A stretch of DNA of 64,000 nt, from the NCBI GenBank assembly GCA_965235095.1, contig OZ249405.1. One strand, written 5' to 3'. Source of the DNA: Fontibacterium abundans. GTDB lineage: Bacteria > Pseudomonadota > Alphaproteobacteria > Pelagibacterales > Pelagibacteraceae. The notes under the pieces were generated by a model. That model was given only the letters and a program-made list of their open reading frames with translations. It did not search any database and was not told the DNA's origin. This document shows positions 8,199 to 17,423 of the stretch, one piece after another. The translations under genes were made by a program, and so were the position numbers. The number at the start of each line of letters is the position of its first letter. Position 1 is the stretch's first letter.

Positions 8199-9067
8199 GA
8201 AAAATTTAAATCTTTAAGATCTTTTGCTAAATTAGATCTTTGCTGCTCAGTCAAAGCAACTAAAGGTGGTCTAATATTTGACCAATTGCTATCTTCTTTA
8301 ATTTTTGTAGCTTTTAAAGCTGGAATGACAGGATATTTTTCAAAAACATCTCTAACAGCTTTGATCTTTTTATTAATTGATTCACCTTCTGATTTATCGA
8401 AAGAATTTATTAATTTTGCAGCCTCGATATTTACGTTAGTAGTTGCGCTAATACATCCTGAGCAACCAATATGCAGTCCGTCATAAAGAAATTTTTCACT
8501 ACCTGGATAAACAATAAAATTTTTTATCTCTTTATATTTTTTAGTATTTTCGAAATTACCTGAGCTATCTTTTATTCCCGTAATAGTGTCTGAAAATTCT
8601 TTTTTAAGTCTATTAACAAGATCTATAGAAATAGTAACGCCGCTCACCTGCGGAATATTATATAAAAATATACGAAGATTTGTTGATTTAACTGCATTGA
8701 TAATTTCTTTGTAATATTGGTAAATGCCTTCATCCGAAACATTTTTATAATAAAAAGGTGGAAGTAATAAAACTGAATATATTTTATTTTCTACTGCAGT
8801 CTTAGTAAGTAATGCAGCGTCTACAAAAGAAGTATTGCCAGTTCCTATAATTATTTTTTCTTTTGACAAATCGCTATTTGCTATTATTTTAATTAAATCT
8901 ACCTTTTCAGATATAGAAACTGAATTTGCCTCACCCGTTGTTCCCAGTGGCGCTAAACTAATATTATTTTTTAATAAAAACTCACAATGCGAAATAAATA
9001 ATTTTGTATCTATAGTTAAGTCCTTTTTAAAAGGAGTTAAAACTGCTGAATAAACTGCTTTTTCCAT
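8195..9067 (-). CDS. DHDPS/N-acetylneuraminate lyase-family aldolase
   Basis: 290 residues forming a class I aldolase TIM barrel. GTTGEA at 42-47 binds the keto-acid carboxylate, Tyr136 lies in FLYNIPQVSG, and Lys166 in GIKDSSGN is the Schiff-base lysine. After the Tyr the sequence reads YNIPQVSG, lacking the Arg that true dihydrodipicolinate synthases carry in YNVPxRTG. It therefore resembles NanA-like or keto-deoxy-sugar aldolases more than DapA, and I avoid the dapA name. Substrate undetermined: pyruvate plus an unknown aldehyde. Confidence 0.82.
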   Translation of the reverse strand: MEKAVYSAVLTPFKKDLTIDTKLFISHCEFLLKNNISLAPLGTTGEANSVSISEKVDLIKIIANSDLSKEKIIIGTGNTSFVDAALLTKTAVENKIYSVLLLPPFYYKNVSDEGIYQYYKEIINAVKSTNLRIFLYNIPQVSGVTISIDLVNRLKKEFSDTITGIKDSSGNFENTKKYKEIKNFIVYPGSEKFLYDGLHIGCSGCISATTNVNIEAAKLINSFDKSEGESINKKIKAVRDVFEKYPVIPALKATKIKEDSNWSNIRPPLVALTEQQRSNLAKDLKDLNFS

Positions 9068-9136
9068 AAATATTATTTAAATTTTAATAACAATGATATC
9101 TATACTAAATTAAAAATTTTGTAATTATATTTTAAA

Positions 9137-10090
9137 TTGAAAATAGCATTAATTATAGGTGGAACGGGACAAATTGGAGTGCATTTAGCAAATCATCTCC
9201 TTAAGAAAAACTATAAAGTATTTGTTTCAACTAGAAAAATTACCAATCATAAAAAAAATAAATTTAAAGTCATAAATATTTATAAAAAAATTAATTTTAT
9301 AAAATTAAATTTATATAAAAAAAAAGAAGTTCTAGATTTAATTAAAAAAATAAAACCGCAGAGTATTTATTATTTAGCTGGCCAAAGTAGTGTCGACAAG
9401 TCTTTTAAAAAACCAAGAGAAACTATTATAAGTAATTTTAATGGTTGTAAAAATGTATTAGAAGCTTTGAAAGAAATTAAATTTTCTGGGGAGTTTATAA
9501 ATACCGCTTCTAGTGAAATATTTGGAAATCAAAAAGGTTTTAAATCTTTAAATAAAAAATTAAAACCTATAAGTCCTTATGGTAAAGCTAAGTTAAAATC
9601 TTTTAATTTAACAAAAAATTTTAGAAAAAAATTTAAATTAAAAACTTACAATGCAATTCTTTTTAATTGCGATTCAATTTTAAGACCAAAAAACTTTGTT
9701 ATACCTAAAATATGCTTATCAGCCATTAAAGCTTTCTATGGTCACAAAGAAAAAATAAAATTTGGAGATATTAATGTCGTAAGAGACTGGGGCTGGGTAG
9801 AGGAATATGTAGATGGTATTTACAAAATGACCCTAAAAAAACCAGATGACATAATCATAGCATCAGGAAAATATTTTAAATTAAAAGATCTAATTAAATA
9901 TGCTTACAAATTTTTCAATCTTAATTGGGAAGATTATATTATTCAATCAAGTAACTTGAAAAGACCTAAGGAAATTAAAGAAGTAAAAGTTAACACTAAA
10001 CAAACTCATCGTAAAATAGGCTGGAAAGCAAAAACTGATGGCAAAAAAGTTATTTTAAAATTAATTAAATATTATTTAAAAAAAAAATAA
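9137..10090 (+). CDS. NAD-dependent epimerase/dehydratase resembling GDP-mannose 4,6-dehydratase
   Basis: 317 residues forming a Rossmann-fold extended SDR. The N-terminal GGTGQIG motif (8-14) binds NAD(P), with a Ser near NTASSEIFG and the YGKAK catalytic Tyr-Lys pair. VVRDWGWVEEYVDGIYKM is the segment typical of GDP-mannose 4,6-dehydratases. The start is TTG at 9137, the only start that keeps the nucleotide-binding motif. It is followed one base later by a GT9 glycosyltransferase, suggesting nucleotide-sugar supply for a surface glycan. Confidence 0.8.
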   Translation: MKIALIIGGTGQIGVHLANHLLKKNYKVFVSTRKITNHKKNKFKVINIYKKINFIKLNLYKKKEVLDLIKKIKPQSIYYLAGQSSVDKSFKKPRETIISNFNGCKNVLEALKEIKFSGEFINTASSEIFGNQKGFKSLNKKLKPISPYGKAKLKSFNLTKNFRKKFKLKTYNAILFNCDSILRPKNFVIPKICLSAIKAFYGHKEKIKFGDINVVRDWGWVEEYVDGIYKMTLKKPDDIIIASGKYFKLKDLIKYAYKFFNLNWEDYIIQSSNLKRPKEIKEVKVNTKQTHRKIGWKAKTDGKKVILKLIKYYLKKK

Positions 10091-10091
10091 T

Positions 10092-11108
10092 ATGAGAATT
10101 TTATTTATTCAGCCAAGGGTTGGTATTGGTGATTTTATTTTATTTTTACCGTTTATAAAAGCAATCGCAGAACAAAAACAAAATTCTGAAATTTATATTC
10201 TTACAAAAAAAAGAACTGCAGCTGATCAAATATTAATTAATGATAAAAAAATTAAAATACTTTTTCTTGAAAGAAGTATAGATGGTAAAGAAAAACATGA
10301 TGGTGTTAAAGGTTTTTTTCAACTTAAAAAGTTAATTAAATCATATTCATTTAATAAGGCATTTATCTTACATCAAAGTTGTAGATATGCTTTATTATGT
10401 AAATTAGCTGGCATTAAAAATATTCAAGGTTACGGGAGAAACTTTCAATTTCTTTTTTTATCTCCTTTAACTTTTAATAGAAATCTTTTTAAGAAAAATT
10501 TTAATATTTACGAAGAAGCTTTAGAATTTACAAAAAAAATTATTAACTATAAAGAATTTAAAAGAAATGCTGAAATAATAATTAATAATAAAGAAAAAGA
10601 AGATTTTGATATCAAATACAAATTTAATAAAAATAAAAATATTATAATTGGAATTGGTGGGTCAGGACCCACTGTTAAATGGCCAATAGAAAATTGGATA
10701 TCGCTTATAGATTATTTAAATAAAAATTTTAAAGTTAATTTTATAATTGCTGGTGGAAAAAATGAGGAAGTAGAGTTTAATTTGATTAAAGAAAAATTAA
10801 GGATTGATAATATATTTTCACTGTGTAATCTGAATATTAGAGAAGCGATTGTTGGTATTAGTTTCGGAAAATTTTTTATCGGCAATGACAGTGGTATGCA
10901 TCATCTCGCTGCTTCAATTGGTATAAATACGTTAGTACTCATCGGCTCTACACCTTTAAATTACACCAAATATTCCACTTTTATGAATCAAATAATTCCG
11001 GATGGATATAAAGAGGTGGGCCACTCATCCAATGCCATGAAAAGTATTTCAACTGATAATGTTATAAAAAATTTTGAAAATATAAATTTAATAAAGAAAT
11101 TATTTTAA
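10092..11108 (+). CDS. Glycosyltransferase family 9 (heptosyltransferase-like)
   Basis: 338 residues with a GT9 two-domain layout. The N-terminal RVGIGDFILFLPFIKAI (about 9-25) holds the conserved Asp of the acceptor side. The C-terminal GIGGSGPTVKWPIENW and FIGNDSGMHHLAASIGI form the nucleotide-sugar donor site. LPS heptosyltransferases belong here, but GT9 enzymes also use other sugars. The 3' end overlaps the convergent AsmA-like gene by 9 bases. It probably works with the dehydratase gene just upstream on an envelope glycan. Confidence 0.8.
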   Translation: MRILFIQPRVGIGDFILFLPFIKAIAEQKQNSEIYILTKKRTAADQILINDKKIKILFLERSIDGKEKHDGVKGFFQLKKLIKSYSFNKAFILHQSCRYALLCKLAGIKNIQGYGRNFQFLFLSPLTFNRNLFKKNFNIYEEALEFTKKIINYKEFKRNAEIIINNKEKEDFDIKYKFNKNKNIIIGIGGSGPTVKWPIENWISLIDYLNKNFKVNFIIAGGKNEEVEFNLIKEKLRIDNIFSLCNLNIREAIVGISFGKFFIGNDSGMHHLAASIGINTLVLIGSTPLNYTKYSTFMNQIIPDGYKEVGHSSNAMKSISTDNVIKNFENINLIKKLF

Positions 11109-11882
11109 AACTCTTCCTAATTTTTTCAATAAATCTTGGGGAATTTTATTTTTTGGATCTTTCAATTTTTCTTTTATTTTATTTTTTAAATCACTTTGAA
11201 TAATTTCATTATTAATATTTAATAAAACATTAGCAAAAACCATTTGTAGAACTTCTTTAAATTTAGTAGATTTTTCAGCAGTACCTACGTTATTAAAAGA
11301 CATTTTATTTAAAGTAATATCCTTGTTAATATCTAAAAACTCTGAATAAGCATTTATCTTAGTGTTATTAATAGTCAGTTGATTAATTAAAAAATCTTTA
11401 TTTTTTTTCTTAGATTCATTCTTAGATTCCAATTCTTTGGACGCCTCAATTTCTTTAGCTGAGGATCTAGAAGGATTCTTTAAAGTAGGTTTAAACGAGC
11501 CAACATTGTCTTTAACTTCTTTATTATTTATTAGCACTTCGTAATACAAAGTTGCTCCATCGATGTTAATATCCTTAATAATAATGGTATCTTTGAATAG
11601 ACTAGTTAATACAAAGTTTGCATTAATATTTTTGATCTGAATAATATTTTTATTTTTAAAGCCATCTAAATTTTTAATTTCGATATTACTAATTTTAATT
11701 GAAGAGCCCAATATACTAGTGTCTATTTTTCCTATAGATACTTGCTGTCCTAAAGCCTGATTTCCTTGATCAATAATTAAATTTTTTACTATTTTATCTA
11801 CTCTATAACTTAAAAAATCTAGGATTAAGAATACTATACTTAAAAAAACTACCGAAAGAATAATGATTTTTTTTTTATTCAT
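11100..11882 (-). CDS. Membrane-anchored AsmA-like protein
   Basis: 260 residues. A single N-terminal membrane anchor (about 5-25) is followed by a beta-rich periplasmic region. VSIGKIDTSILGSSIKISNIEIKNLDGF and the following INANFVLTSLFKD segments match the N-terminal pattern of AsmA/DUF748 proteins. A low-complexity Lys/Glu/Ser linker lies near 140-165. AsmA-like proteins are linked to lipid transport or outer-membrane assembly; that role is inferred here. It begins inside the stop of a small membrane peptide (ATGA overlap). Confidence 0.6.
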   Translation of the reverse strand: MNKKKIIILSVVFLSIVFLILDFLSYRVDKIVKNLIIDQGNQALGQQVSIGKIDTSILGSSIKISNIEIKNLDGFKNKNIIQIKNINANFVLTSLFKDTIIIKDINIDGATLYYEVLINNKEVKDNVGSFKPTLKNPSRSSAKEIEASKELESKNESKKKNKDFLINQLTINNTKINAYSEFLDINKDITLNKMSFNNVGTAEKSTKFKEVLQMVFANVLLNINNEIIQSDLKNKIKEKLKDPKNKIPQDLLKKLGRVLK

Positions 11883-11992
11883 ATTGTAAGAAATAAGATC
11901 ATAACAATTATGGGAGACAATAAAACAAAACCTATTAATTTATTTTTAACGAAAAAATATTTTAATATTTCTAAAAAATCTTTAATGACCAT
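11879..11992 (-). CDS. 37-residue single-span membrane peptide upstream of the AsmA-like gene
   Basis: ATG at 11990-11992, stop TGA at 11879-11881, giving a peptide starting MVIKDFLEILKYF. A short amphipathic start is followed by about 17 hydrophobic residues (GFVLLSPIIVMILFLTI). The pattern FLxxLKxxxxxxK followed by PIIVxxLF resembles DUF5989-type small membrane proteins, although it is shorter. The stop shares ATGA with the next start, which argues for translation coupled to the AsmA-like gene. Confidence 0.5.
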   Translation of the reverse strand: MVIKDFLEILKYFFVKNKLIGFVLLSPIIVMILFLTI

Positions 11993-12040
11993 TTAGGTAT
12001 ATCAATATATATAATTAAAATTTTAGCAATACACATTTCA

Positions 12041-14116
12041 ATGAATGCATCCGTACCAAAGATAAATAAAATTTTAAATACAGTAAAAATTCACAATGAA
12101 GAGTTGATTGATAATTATTCATGGATTAAACAAAAAGATTGGAAAGAAGTAATATTAAATCCTAGTAAATTAAACGCTCAAGTTAAAAAATATTTAGATG
12201 AAGAAAATTTGTTTAAAGAAAATCAACTTAAAGATGTTAACGATGTAGAAAAAAAACTTTTTGAAGAATTAAAATCTAAAATCAAAAATGAAGATAATTC
12301 TGTTCCAAAAAAAGATGGAAATTATTTTTATGGATATAAATATAATAAAAATAGCGAATATCCAATTTATTATAGAAAAAATATCACAAACAATTCTGAA
12401 GAAATTATTTTAGATTGTGAAAAAAAATCTAAAACACATACTTATTTTAATGTAGCTTCAATATCTCACAGTCACGATCACAGGCACGTAGCTTATAATA
12501 TTGACACTAATGGCTCTGAATACTTTTCTATATTTATTGAGGATATCCAAAAAAAGGAGTTACTAAGTCTTGAAATAAAAAATACTACTGGAGATATTGT
12601 TTGGTCTTTAGACAATAAGTATATTTTCTATGTTAGATTAGATCAAAATCATCGACCTACAAAAGTTTTTCAACACAAAATTGGTTCTAATAGTGAAAAG
12701 GATTTATTAATTTATGAAGAAAAGGATCCATCTTTCTTTTGTTCTATAAATTTATCGAAAACTAAGAATTACCTATTTATTAGGACGGCTGATCACGAAA
12801 CTTCTGAATATCTTTTTATTAATCTAAAATTAAATGAAACGAAACCAATAGTTTTTAGAAATAGAATAAAAAAAATTGAATATGATTTAGAGCATCATGA
12901 AAAATTTTTTTTGATAAGCACGAACGTCGATAATGCAAAAAATTTTAAAATAATGATCAGTCATGAAGAGTCTTATCAAAAATGGGAAGAATTTATTGCT
13001 TATAATAAAGTTAATTTAATTTTAGATTTTATTTTATTAAAAGACTGGCTCATTAGGTTAGAAAGAACTGACGGTTCTGAAAATATAATCATCTTAAATC
13101 TTAATAATAAAAATCAACATAAAATTAGTTTTGATGAAGAAGCATATAATCTTTCATTAGACCATGGATATGAATATGAAACAAATGTATTTAGATATTC
13201 ATACTCGTCTCCGACAACACCAAAGAGTGTTTTTGATTATGACTGCAAATCAAAAAAACAAGAATTAAAAAAGACTCAAGAAGTTCCTTCTGGTCATAAT
13301 AAAGATGATTATATTTGTAAAAAAATATTTGCTACCGCGCATGATGATAAAAAAATTCCAATTACAATCTTTTATAAAAAAGGAGTTAAATTAGATTCTA
13401 ATAATTACTTATTGCTTTATGGTTATGGATCTTATGGAATATCCATACCAAGTAATTTCTCTACTAATAGATTAAGCCTGGTTGATAGAGGAATTGTTTA
13501 TGCGATAGCACATATACGAGGTGGCAAAGAAAAAGGATATGAATGGTATGAGAATGGAAAACTATTAAACAAAAAAAATACTTTTTTGGATTTTATAAGT
13601 TGCGCTGAAAAACTATGCGAAGATAAATATACTTCTCCTAAAAAAATTGTTGCTCAAGGAGGCTCTGCTGGTGGATTGTTAATGGGCTATATTGCAAATG
13701 AACGACCAGATTTATTTCTTGGAATAATTGCACAGGTACCTTTTGTTGATATCTGCAACACTATGCTTGATGAAGATTTGCCATTAACTGTTACAGAAAT
13801 TCCAGAGTGGGGAGATATTAAAAATGATAAAAAATCTTTTCTATATGTAAAAAGTTATTCACCTTACGACAATGTAAAAAAACAAAACTACCCCCACATG
13901 TTGGTTACCGGTGGAATTTCTGATCCTAGAGTTACGTATTGGGAAATGACAAAGTGGGTTGCAAAATTAAGAGAAAATAAAACAGATAATAATTTATTAC
14001 TACTTCATATGAATATGACGGCTGGACATAGCGGTGCTAGTGGAAGATTTGATTATCTTAAAGAAATAGCAATGGAGTATGGCTTTGTTTTAAAAATTTG
14101 CAAAATATTATCTTAA
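12041..14116 (+). CDS. ptrB: Oligopeptidase B (prolyl oligopeptidase family, S9A)
   Basis: 691 residues, normal length. An N-terminal seven-bladed propeller (to about 400) precedes an alpha/beta-hydrolase domain. The triad is visible: Ser542 in QGGSAGGLL, Asp628 in TGGISDPRV and His663 in MTAGHSGASGR. There is no signal peptide, so the enzyme is cytoplasmic. The family cleaves short peptides after basic residues. It stands alone on the plus strand and its 3' end overlaps gshB by 9 bases. Confidence 0.92.
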   Translation: MNASVPKINKILNTVKIHNEELIDNYSWIKQKDWKEVILNPSKLNAQVKKYLDEENLFKENQLKDVNDVEKKLFEELKSKIKNEDNSVPKKDGNYFYGYKYNKNSEYPIYYRKNITNNSEEIILDCEKKSKTHTYFNVASISHSHDHRHVAYNIDTNGSEYFSIFIEDIQKKELLSLEIKNTTGDIVWSLDNKYIFYVRLDQNHRPTKVFQHKIGSNSEKDLLIYEEKDPSFFCSINLSKTKNYLFIRTADHETSEYLFINLKLNETKPIVFRNRIKKIEYDLEHHEKFFLISTNVDNAKNFKIMISHEESYQKWEEFIAYNKVNLILDFILLKDWLIRLERTDGSENIIILNLNNKNQHKISFDEEAYNLSLDHGYEYETNVFRYSYSSPTTPKSVFDYDCKSKKQELKKTQEVPSGHNKDDYICKKIFATAHDDKKIPITIFYKKGVKLDSNNYLLLYGYGSYGISIPSNFSTNRLSLVDRGIVYAIAHIRGGKEKGYEWYENGKLLNKKNTFLDFISCAEKLCEDKYTSPKKIVAQGGSAGGLLMGYIANERPDLFLGIIAQVPFVDICNTMLDEDLPLTVTEIPEWGDIKNDKKSFLYVKSYSPYDNVKKQNYPHMLVTGGISDPRVTYWEMTKWVAKLRENKTDNNLLLLHMNMTAGHSGASGRFDYLKEIAMEYGFVLKICKILS

Positions 14117-15055
14117 TTTTTTTTCAACTCTATCCCAGAAAAATTCTTCCAATCTCACTCCATTTAATTTATTAATTTCTTGAATGCCAGTTGGAGAGGT
14201 TACATTAATCTCTGTTAAATAATTTCCAATAACATCAACTCCTGTAAAAAATAATTTCTTTTTCTTTAAAAAGGGTTTTAAAATACTACATATTTTTTTA
14301 TCTCTTCTCACTAGACCAACTTTCTTAGCGGTTCCTCCTGTATGAAAATTAGCAGTAACACTACCTTTTTTTGGTATTCTCGCAACAGAGCCTACATATT
14401 CACCATCTATTAAAATAATTCTTCTGTCTCCTTCTTTAATTTCCTTTAAATATTTTTGTATTACTATTGGCTGCTTGTATCTGCTAATTAATTTTAAAAT
14501 TTTTCTCTTTAATAAAGCATTAGTTCCTTCTAATTTTGAAATTCCTTCACCACCATTGCCGTAAAGCGGTTTAATAATTGTTTTTTTATATTTTTTTTGA
14601 AAATTAAAACATTGTTCAGTATTTTTAGAAATAAGCGTTGGTGGAATAATATTTTTAAAATTAAACATTGATAGTTTTTCAGGATTATCTCTGATTGACT
14701 TAGGATCATTCAAAATAAGAGTTTTTTCAGAAACCCTTTCAAGCAAATAAGTTGCTGTAATATAACTCATATTAAATGGTGGATCCTGCCTAACTAAAAC
14801 AACGTCATAATCATCAAGAAATATCTTTTGAGCTTTAGATTTTTTGAAGAAAGTTTTTTTATTGGGAAATAATTTAAAAACATTACCTAAAGCAGATACT
14901 CGTCCATTTTCATAAATCAAATTCTCTGGTAGGTAATGGAAAAGACTATGCCCCCTTTTTTGTGCCTCTAGAGCTAAAATATATGTGCTGTCTGATTTAA
15001 TATTAATGGACTCAAGAGGGTCCATTTGAATGGCTATTTTAAAATGCTTCTTCAT
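14108..15055 (-). CDS. gshB: Glutathione synthetase
   Basis: 315 residues, the usual GshB length, with an ATP-grasp fold. The N-terminal QMDPLESINIKSDST substrate segment, VLVRQDPPFNMSYI near 85-98, the flexible-loop region IIKPLYGNGGEGISKL, and the C-terminal TGVDVIGNYLTEINVTSPTGIQEIN metal site are all present. It ligates glycine to gamma-glutamylcysteine. I use the ATG at 15055 rather than a TTG one codon earlier. It overlaps the end of gshA by 17 bases, giving a coupled gshAB unit. Confidence 0.93.
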   Translation of the reverse strand: MKKHFKIAIQMDPLESINIKSDSTYILALEAQKRGHSLFHYLPENLIYENGRVSALGNVFKLFPNKKTFFKKSKAQKIFLDDYDVVLVRQDPPFNMSYITATYLLERVSEKTLILNDPKSIRDNPEKLSMFNFKNIIPPTLISKNTEQCFNFQKKYKKTIIKPLYGNGGEGISKLEGTNALLKRKILKLISRYKQPIVIQKYLKEIKEGDRRIILIDGEYVGSVARIPKKGSVTANFHTGGTAKKVGLVRRDKKICSILKPFLKKKKLFFTGVDVIGNYLTEINVTSPTGIQEINKLNGVRLEEFFWDRVEKKLR

Positions 15056-16379
15056 CAAAGATCTTAAATATATCCTGTTTCCATCTAGTATTATACTTTT
15101 CTATAAGCGACTGAGCGGGTGATTTTTTATCATTAATAAAATTATGAATATCTTTAAGAAAAATATTTTCATCTACCCCTTTACTATTAGTCTGATTTCT
15201 ATTCTTCAATCCTAAGGCTGAAAAGTCCACTAACTTCTTAGCATGATCAAATATTTTTTTATTTTTAATCTCAGTATCAAAACCTTTTTTTGGAACTTCT
15301 AAATATGCATTATGAATATCTTGGTAATTCCAATTTTCTACATATTCTAAAGCTTGATTTAATGAATCCTCATCATAAAGAAGTCCCGTCCAAAATGCGG
15401 GTATTGAACATATACCTGCAGATGAGCAAGAATCTGCGGACCTAATTTCTAAATATTTTTTTAATCTTAATTCAGTAAAAATAGTTGATATATGATTTTC
15501 CCAATCTTGAATGGTGGGTTTTTTATTTGGATAGTTTTTTAATTTTCCAGAAATAAAATCATTAAAACTTTCACCTGCACAGTCAATATATTCGCCATCC
15601 TTAATTACAAAATACATAGGAACTTTAAGAGCAAAATCTACATAACGTTCAAAACTATTTTCATCTTGTAAGAAAAATTCTGGAATTCCAGATCTATTTT
15701 TGTCGGTATTTTGCCAAATATGAGTTCTATAAGATAAATGACCATTCAACTCTCTTTCTTTAAATGGAGAATTAGAAAACAAAGATACAGCTACAGGGGT
15801 GATGGCCGCTATTAATTTTGATTTTTTTTTGTAATCAGCCTCATTTAAATAATCTAAATTAACCTGTGTGGCGCAAGTTCTATGCATCATATCTAGCCCA
15901 TCTCGACCAACGCTTGGCATATACTTTCTCATAATTTCATATCTCTTTTTTGGAGATTTAAAAACGTCATTTAACTTTACAATGGGGGCAAATCCATTTC
16001 CTAACAAACCTATTCCTAATTTAGCGCAGACAATCTTTAATTCTTTCAAATAAGAATTAATTTCATTGCAGGTTTGATGAATATTTTCAACAGCGTCTCC
16101 TGATAATTCAAATTGTAAACCTGGCTCCAAAGTAATATTTTTTTTATCCTTAACTAATCCTAAAATATTTTTTCCTTCTTTAATTGGTATCCAATTATTT
16201 TTTATAAGTTCAGAAAAAATTTTTACAATACTGATATCGCCATCATAAGGAATGGGAGTTTTATTTTTCAAATCAAATAAAAACTTTTCATGCTCAGTTC
16301 CAATTCTCCAGCTATCTTTAGTTTTAGAACCTTTTAAAAAATATTCTATTAACTGATGTTTGTTATCGATGTTTTGCAA
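15039..16379 (-). CDS. gshA: Glutamate-cysteine ligase (plant/alphaproteobacterial GCS2 type)
   Basis: 446 residues. RIGTEHEKF near 21-29 and the ITLEPGLQFELSG segment are signatures of the plant-type ligase used by alphaproteobacteria, not the enterobacterial GshA type. MMHRTCATQVNLDY and LEIRSADSCSSAGICSIPAFWTGLLYD also fit. It makes gamma-glutamylcysteine with ATP, the first glutathione step, and feeds GshB encoded directly downstream. Confidence 0.92.
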   Translation of the reverse strand: MQNIDNKHQLIEYFLKGSKTKDSWRIGTEHEKFLFDLKNKTPIPYDGDISIVKIFSELIKNNWIPIKEGKNILGLVKDKKNITLEPGLQFELSGDAVENIHQTCNEINSYLKELKIVCAKLGIGLLGNGFAPIVKLNDVFKSPKKRYEIMRKYMPSVGRDGLDMMHRTCATQVNLDYLNEADYKKKSKLIAAITPVAVSLFSNSPFKERELNGHLSYRTHIWQNTDKNRSGIPEFFLQDENSFERYVDFALKVPMYFVIKDGEYIDCAGESFNDFISGKLKNYPNKKPTIQDWENHISTIFTELRLKKYLEIRSADSCSSAGICSIPAFWTGLLYDEDSLNQALEYVENWNYQDIHNAYLEVPKKGFDTEIKNKKIFDHAKKLVDFSALGLKNRNQTNSKGVDENIFLKDIHNFINDKKSPAQSLIEKYNTRWKQDIFKIFDEEAF

Positions 16380-16512
16380 TTTAATATCTAATTTATTTTT
16401 TGAATTGATCTAATTTATTCCTTAGAGCCTTCAAATTCAACTGACATTGTTTTATTTTAATGTAATAAAAAAAATATATATTCACTTAATCAAACTAAAA
16501 TAGGAGAAATTC

Positions 16513-16800
16513 ATGAAAGGTTATTGGATTGCAAAATATAAAAAAGCAGAAGATGCAAAAAAATTAGGCAGTTATGCAGAAAAAGCTTTGAAAGCTATTA
16601 CTGACTTTGGGGGAAAGCCTTTAGTAAGAGGAGGAAAATATATTACTCTTGAAGGCGAAGAATTTATTCGAACTGTTATTTGGGAATTCAGTGATTATGA
16701 CGCTGCATTAAATTGTTACAAATCCAAAAATTATCAAGAAGCGTGGTCTATAGCCAAAAATACTGTTGTTAGAGACCTTATGATTGTTGAAGGAATTTAA
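16513..16800 (+). CDS. DUF1330 family protein
   Basis: 95 residues forming one ferredoxin-like alpha/beta domain. KGYWIAKYKKAED, GGKPLVRGGKY, TVIWEFSDYDAALNCYKSKNYQEA and a terminal MIVEGI are typical of DUF1330. A good Shine-Dalgarno (AGGAG near 16502) supports the ATG at 16513. The biochemical role of DUF1330 is not established. The 3' end overlaps the convergent glycosylase gene by 4 bases. Confidence 0.85.
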   Translation: MKGYWIAKYKKAEDAKKLGSYAEKALKAITDFGGKPLVRGGKYITLEGEEFIRTVIWEFSDYDAALNCYKSKNYQEAWSIAKNTVVRDLMIVEGI

Positions 16801-17423
16801 TACGCAACTGGCACAGGATCTATACTTCTCCACATATACCAAGTGGCAACCGTTGTGTATGGATGCCATTTATTTTTAAAAAAATCTAACTGATCTTTTT
16901 TCAAAGGATATTCCTTTTTATAATTTATAGAAATTGCTTTGATTAAACCAATATCTGAGAATGGAAAAATATTTGAGCGATTTAGATTAAAAATAAGAAA
17001 CATTTGCGCAGTCCAAATTCCTATGCCTTTAATTCTAACTAAGTGCTTTATAGCATCCTCATCTGACATTTTTTGTAAATTTTTTATATCTAGTCTTTTA
17101 TCAAAAAATTCTTTTGCAATCGTTCTTAAATACAAAATTTTTTGACGTGACAAGCCAATAGAGACAAGTTTTGCTCTTGATAATTTTATTAAGTTAATTG
17201 GAGTAATCTTTTTAATAACTTTTTCAAATTTTAACCATATTGAATCTGCGGCCTTTACCGAAATTTGCTGACCTATAATCGATCTACATAATGAATAAAA
17301 TGGATCATTTCTTGTAACCAAATGTCCATCATACTGATTAATAATTTTTGCCAATTTCTTATCTTTTTTAGATAAAAATTTCTTTGCTTCATGCCAATAA
17401 TGGGGTGGTTTAATTTTTTTCAT
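16797..17423 (-). CDS. DNA-3-methyladenine glycosylase (AlkA-type, HhH-GPD)
   Basis: 208 residues. SLCRSIIGQQISVKAADSIW (about 44-63) is the AlkA/MAG start of the HhH-GPD fold. The helix-hairpin-helix LVRIKGIGIWTAQMFLIF is followed by the catalytic Asp in FPFSDIG. No iron-sulfur Cys cluster is present, matching AlkA rather than Nth or MutY. It removes alkylated purines in base excision repair. It overlaps the upstream DMT permease gene by one base. Confidence 0.87.
   Translation of the reverse strand: MKKIKPPHYWHEAKKFLSKKDKKLAKIINQYDGHLVTRNDPFYSLCRSIIGQQISVKAADSIWLKFEKVIKKITPINLIKLSRAKLVSIGLSRQKILYLRTIAKEFFDKRLDIKNLQKMSDEDAIKHLVRIKGIGIWTAQMFLIFNLNRSNIFPFSDIGLIKAISINYKKEYPLKKDQLDFFKNKWHPYTTVATWYMWRSIDPVPVAY

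Noticed and set aside
8195..9067. Calling the aldolase dapA
   Set aside because: The motif after the catalytic Tyr lacks the DHDPS Arg; the family name is safer.
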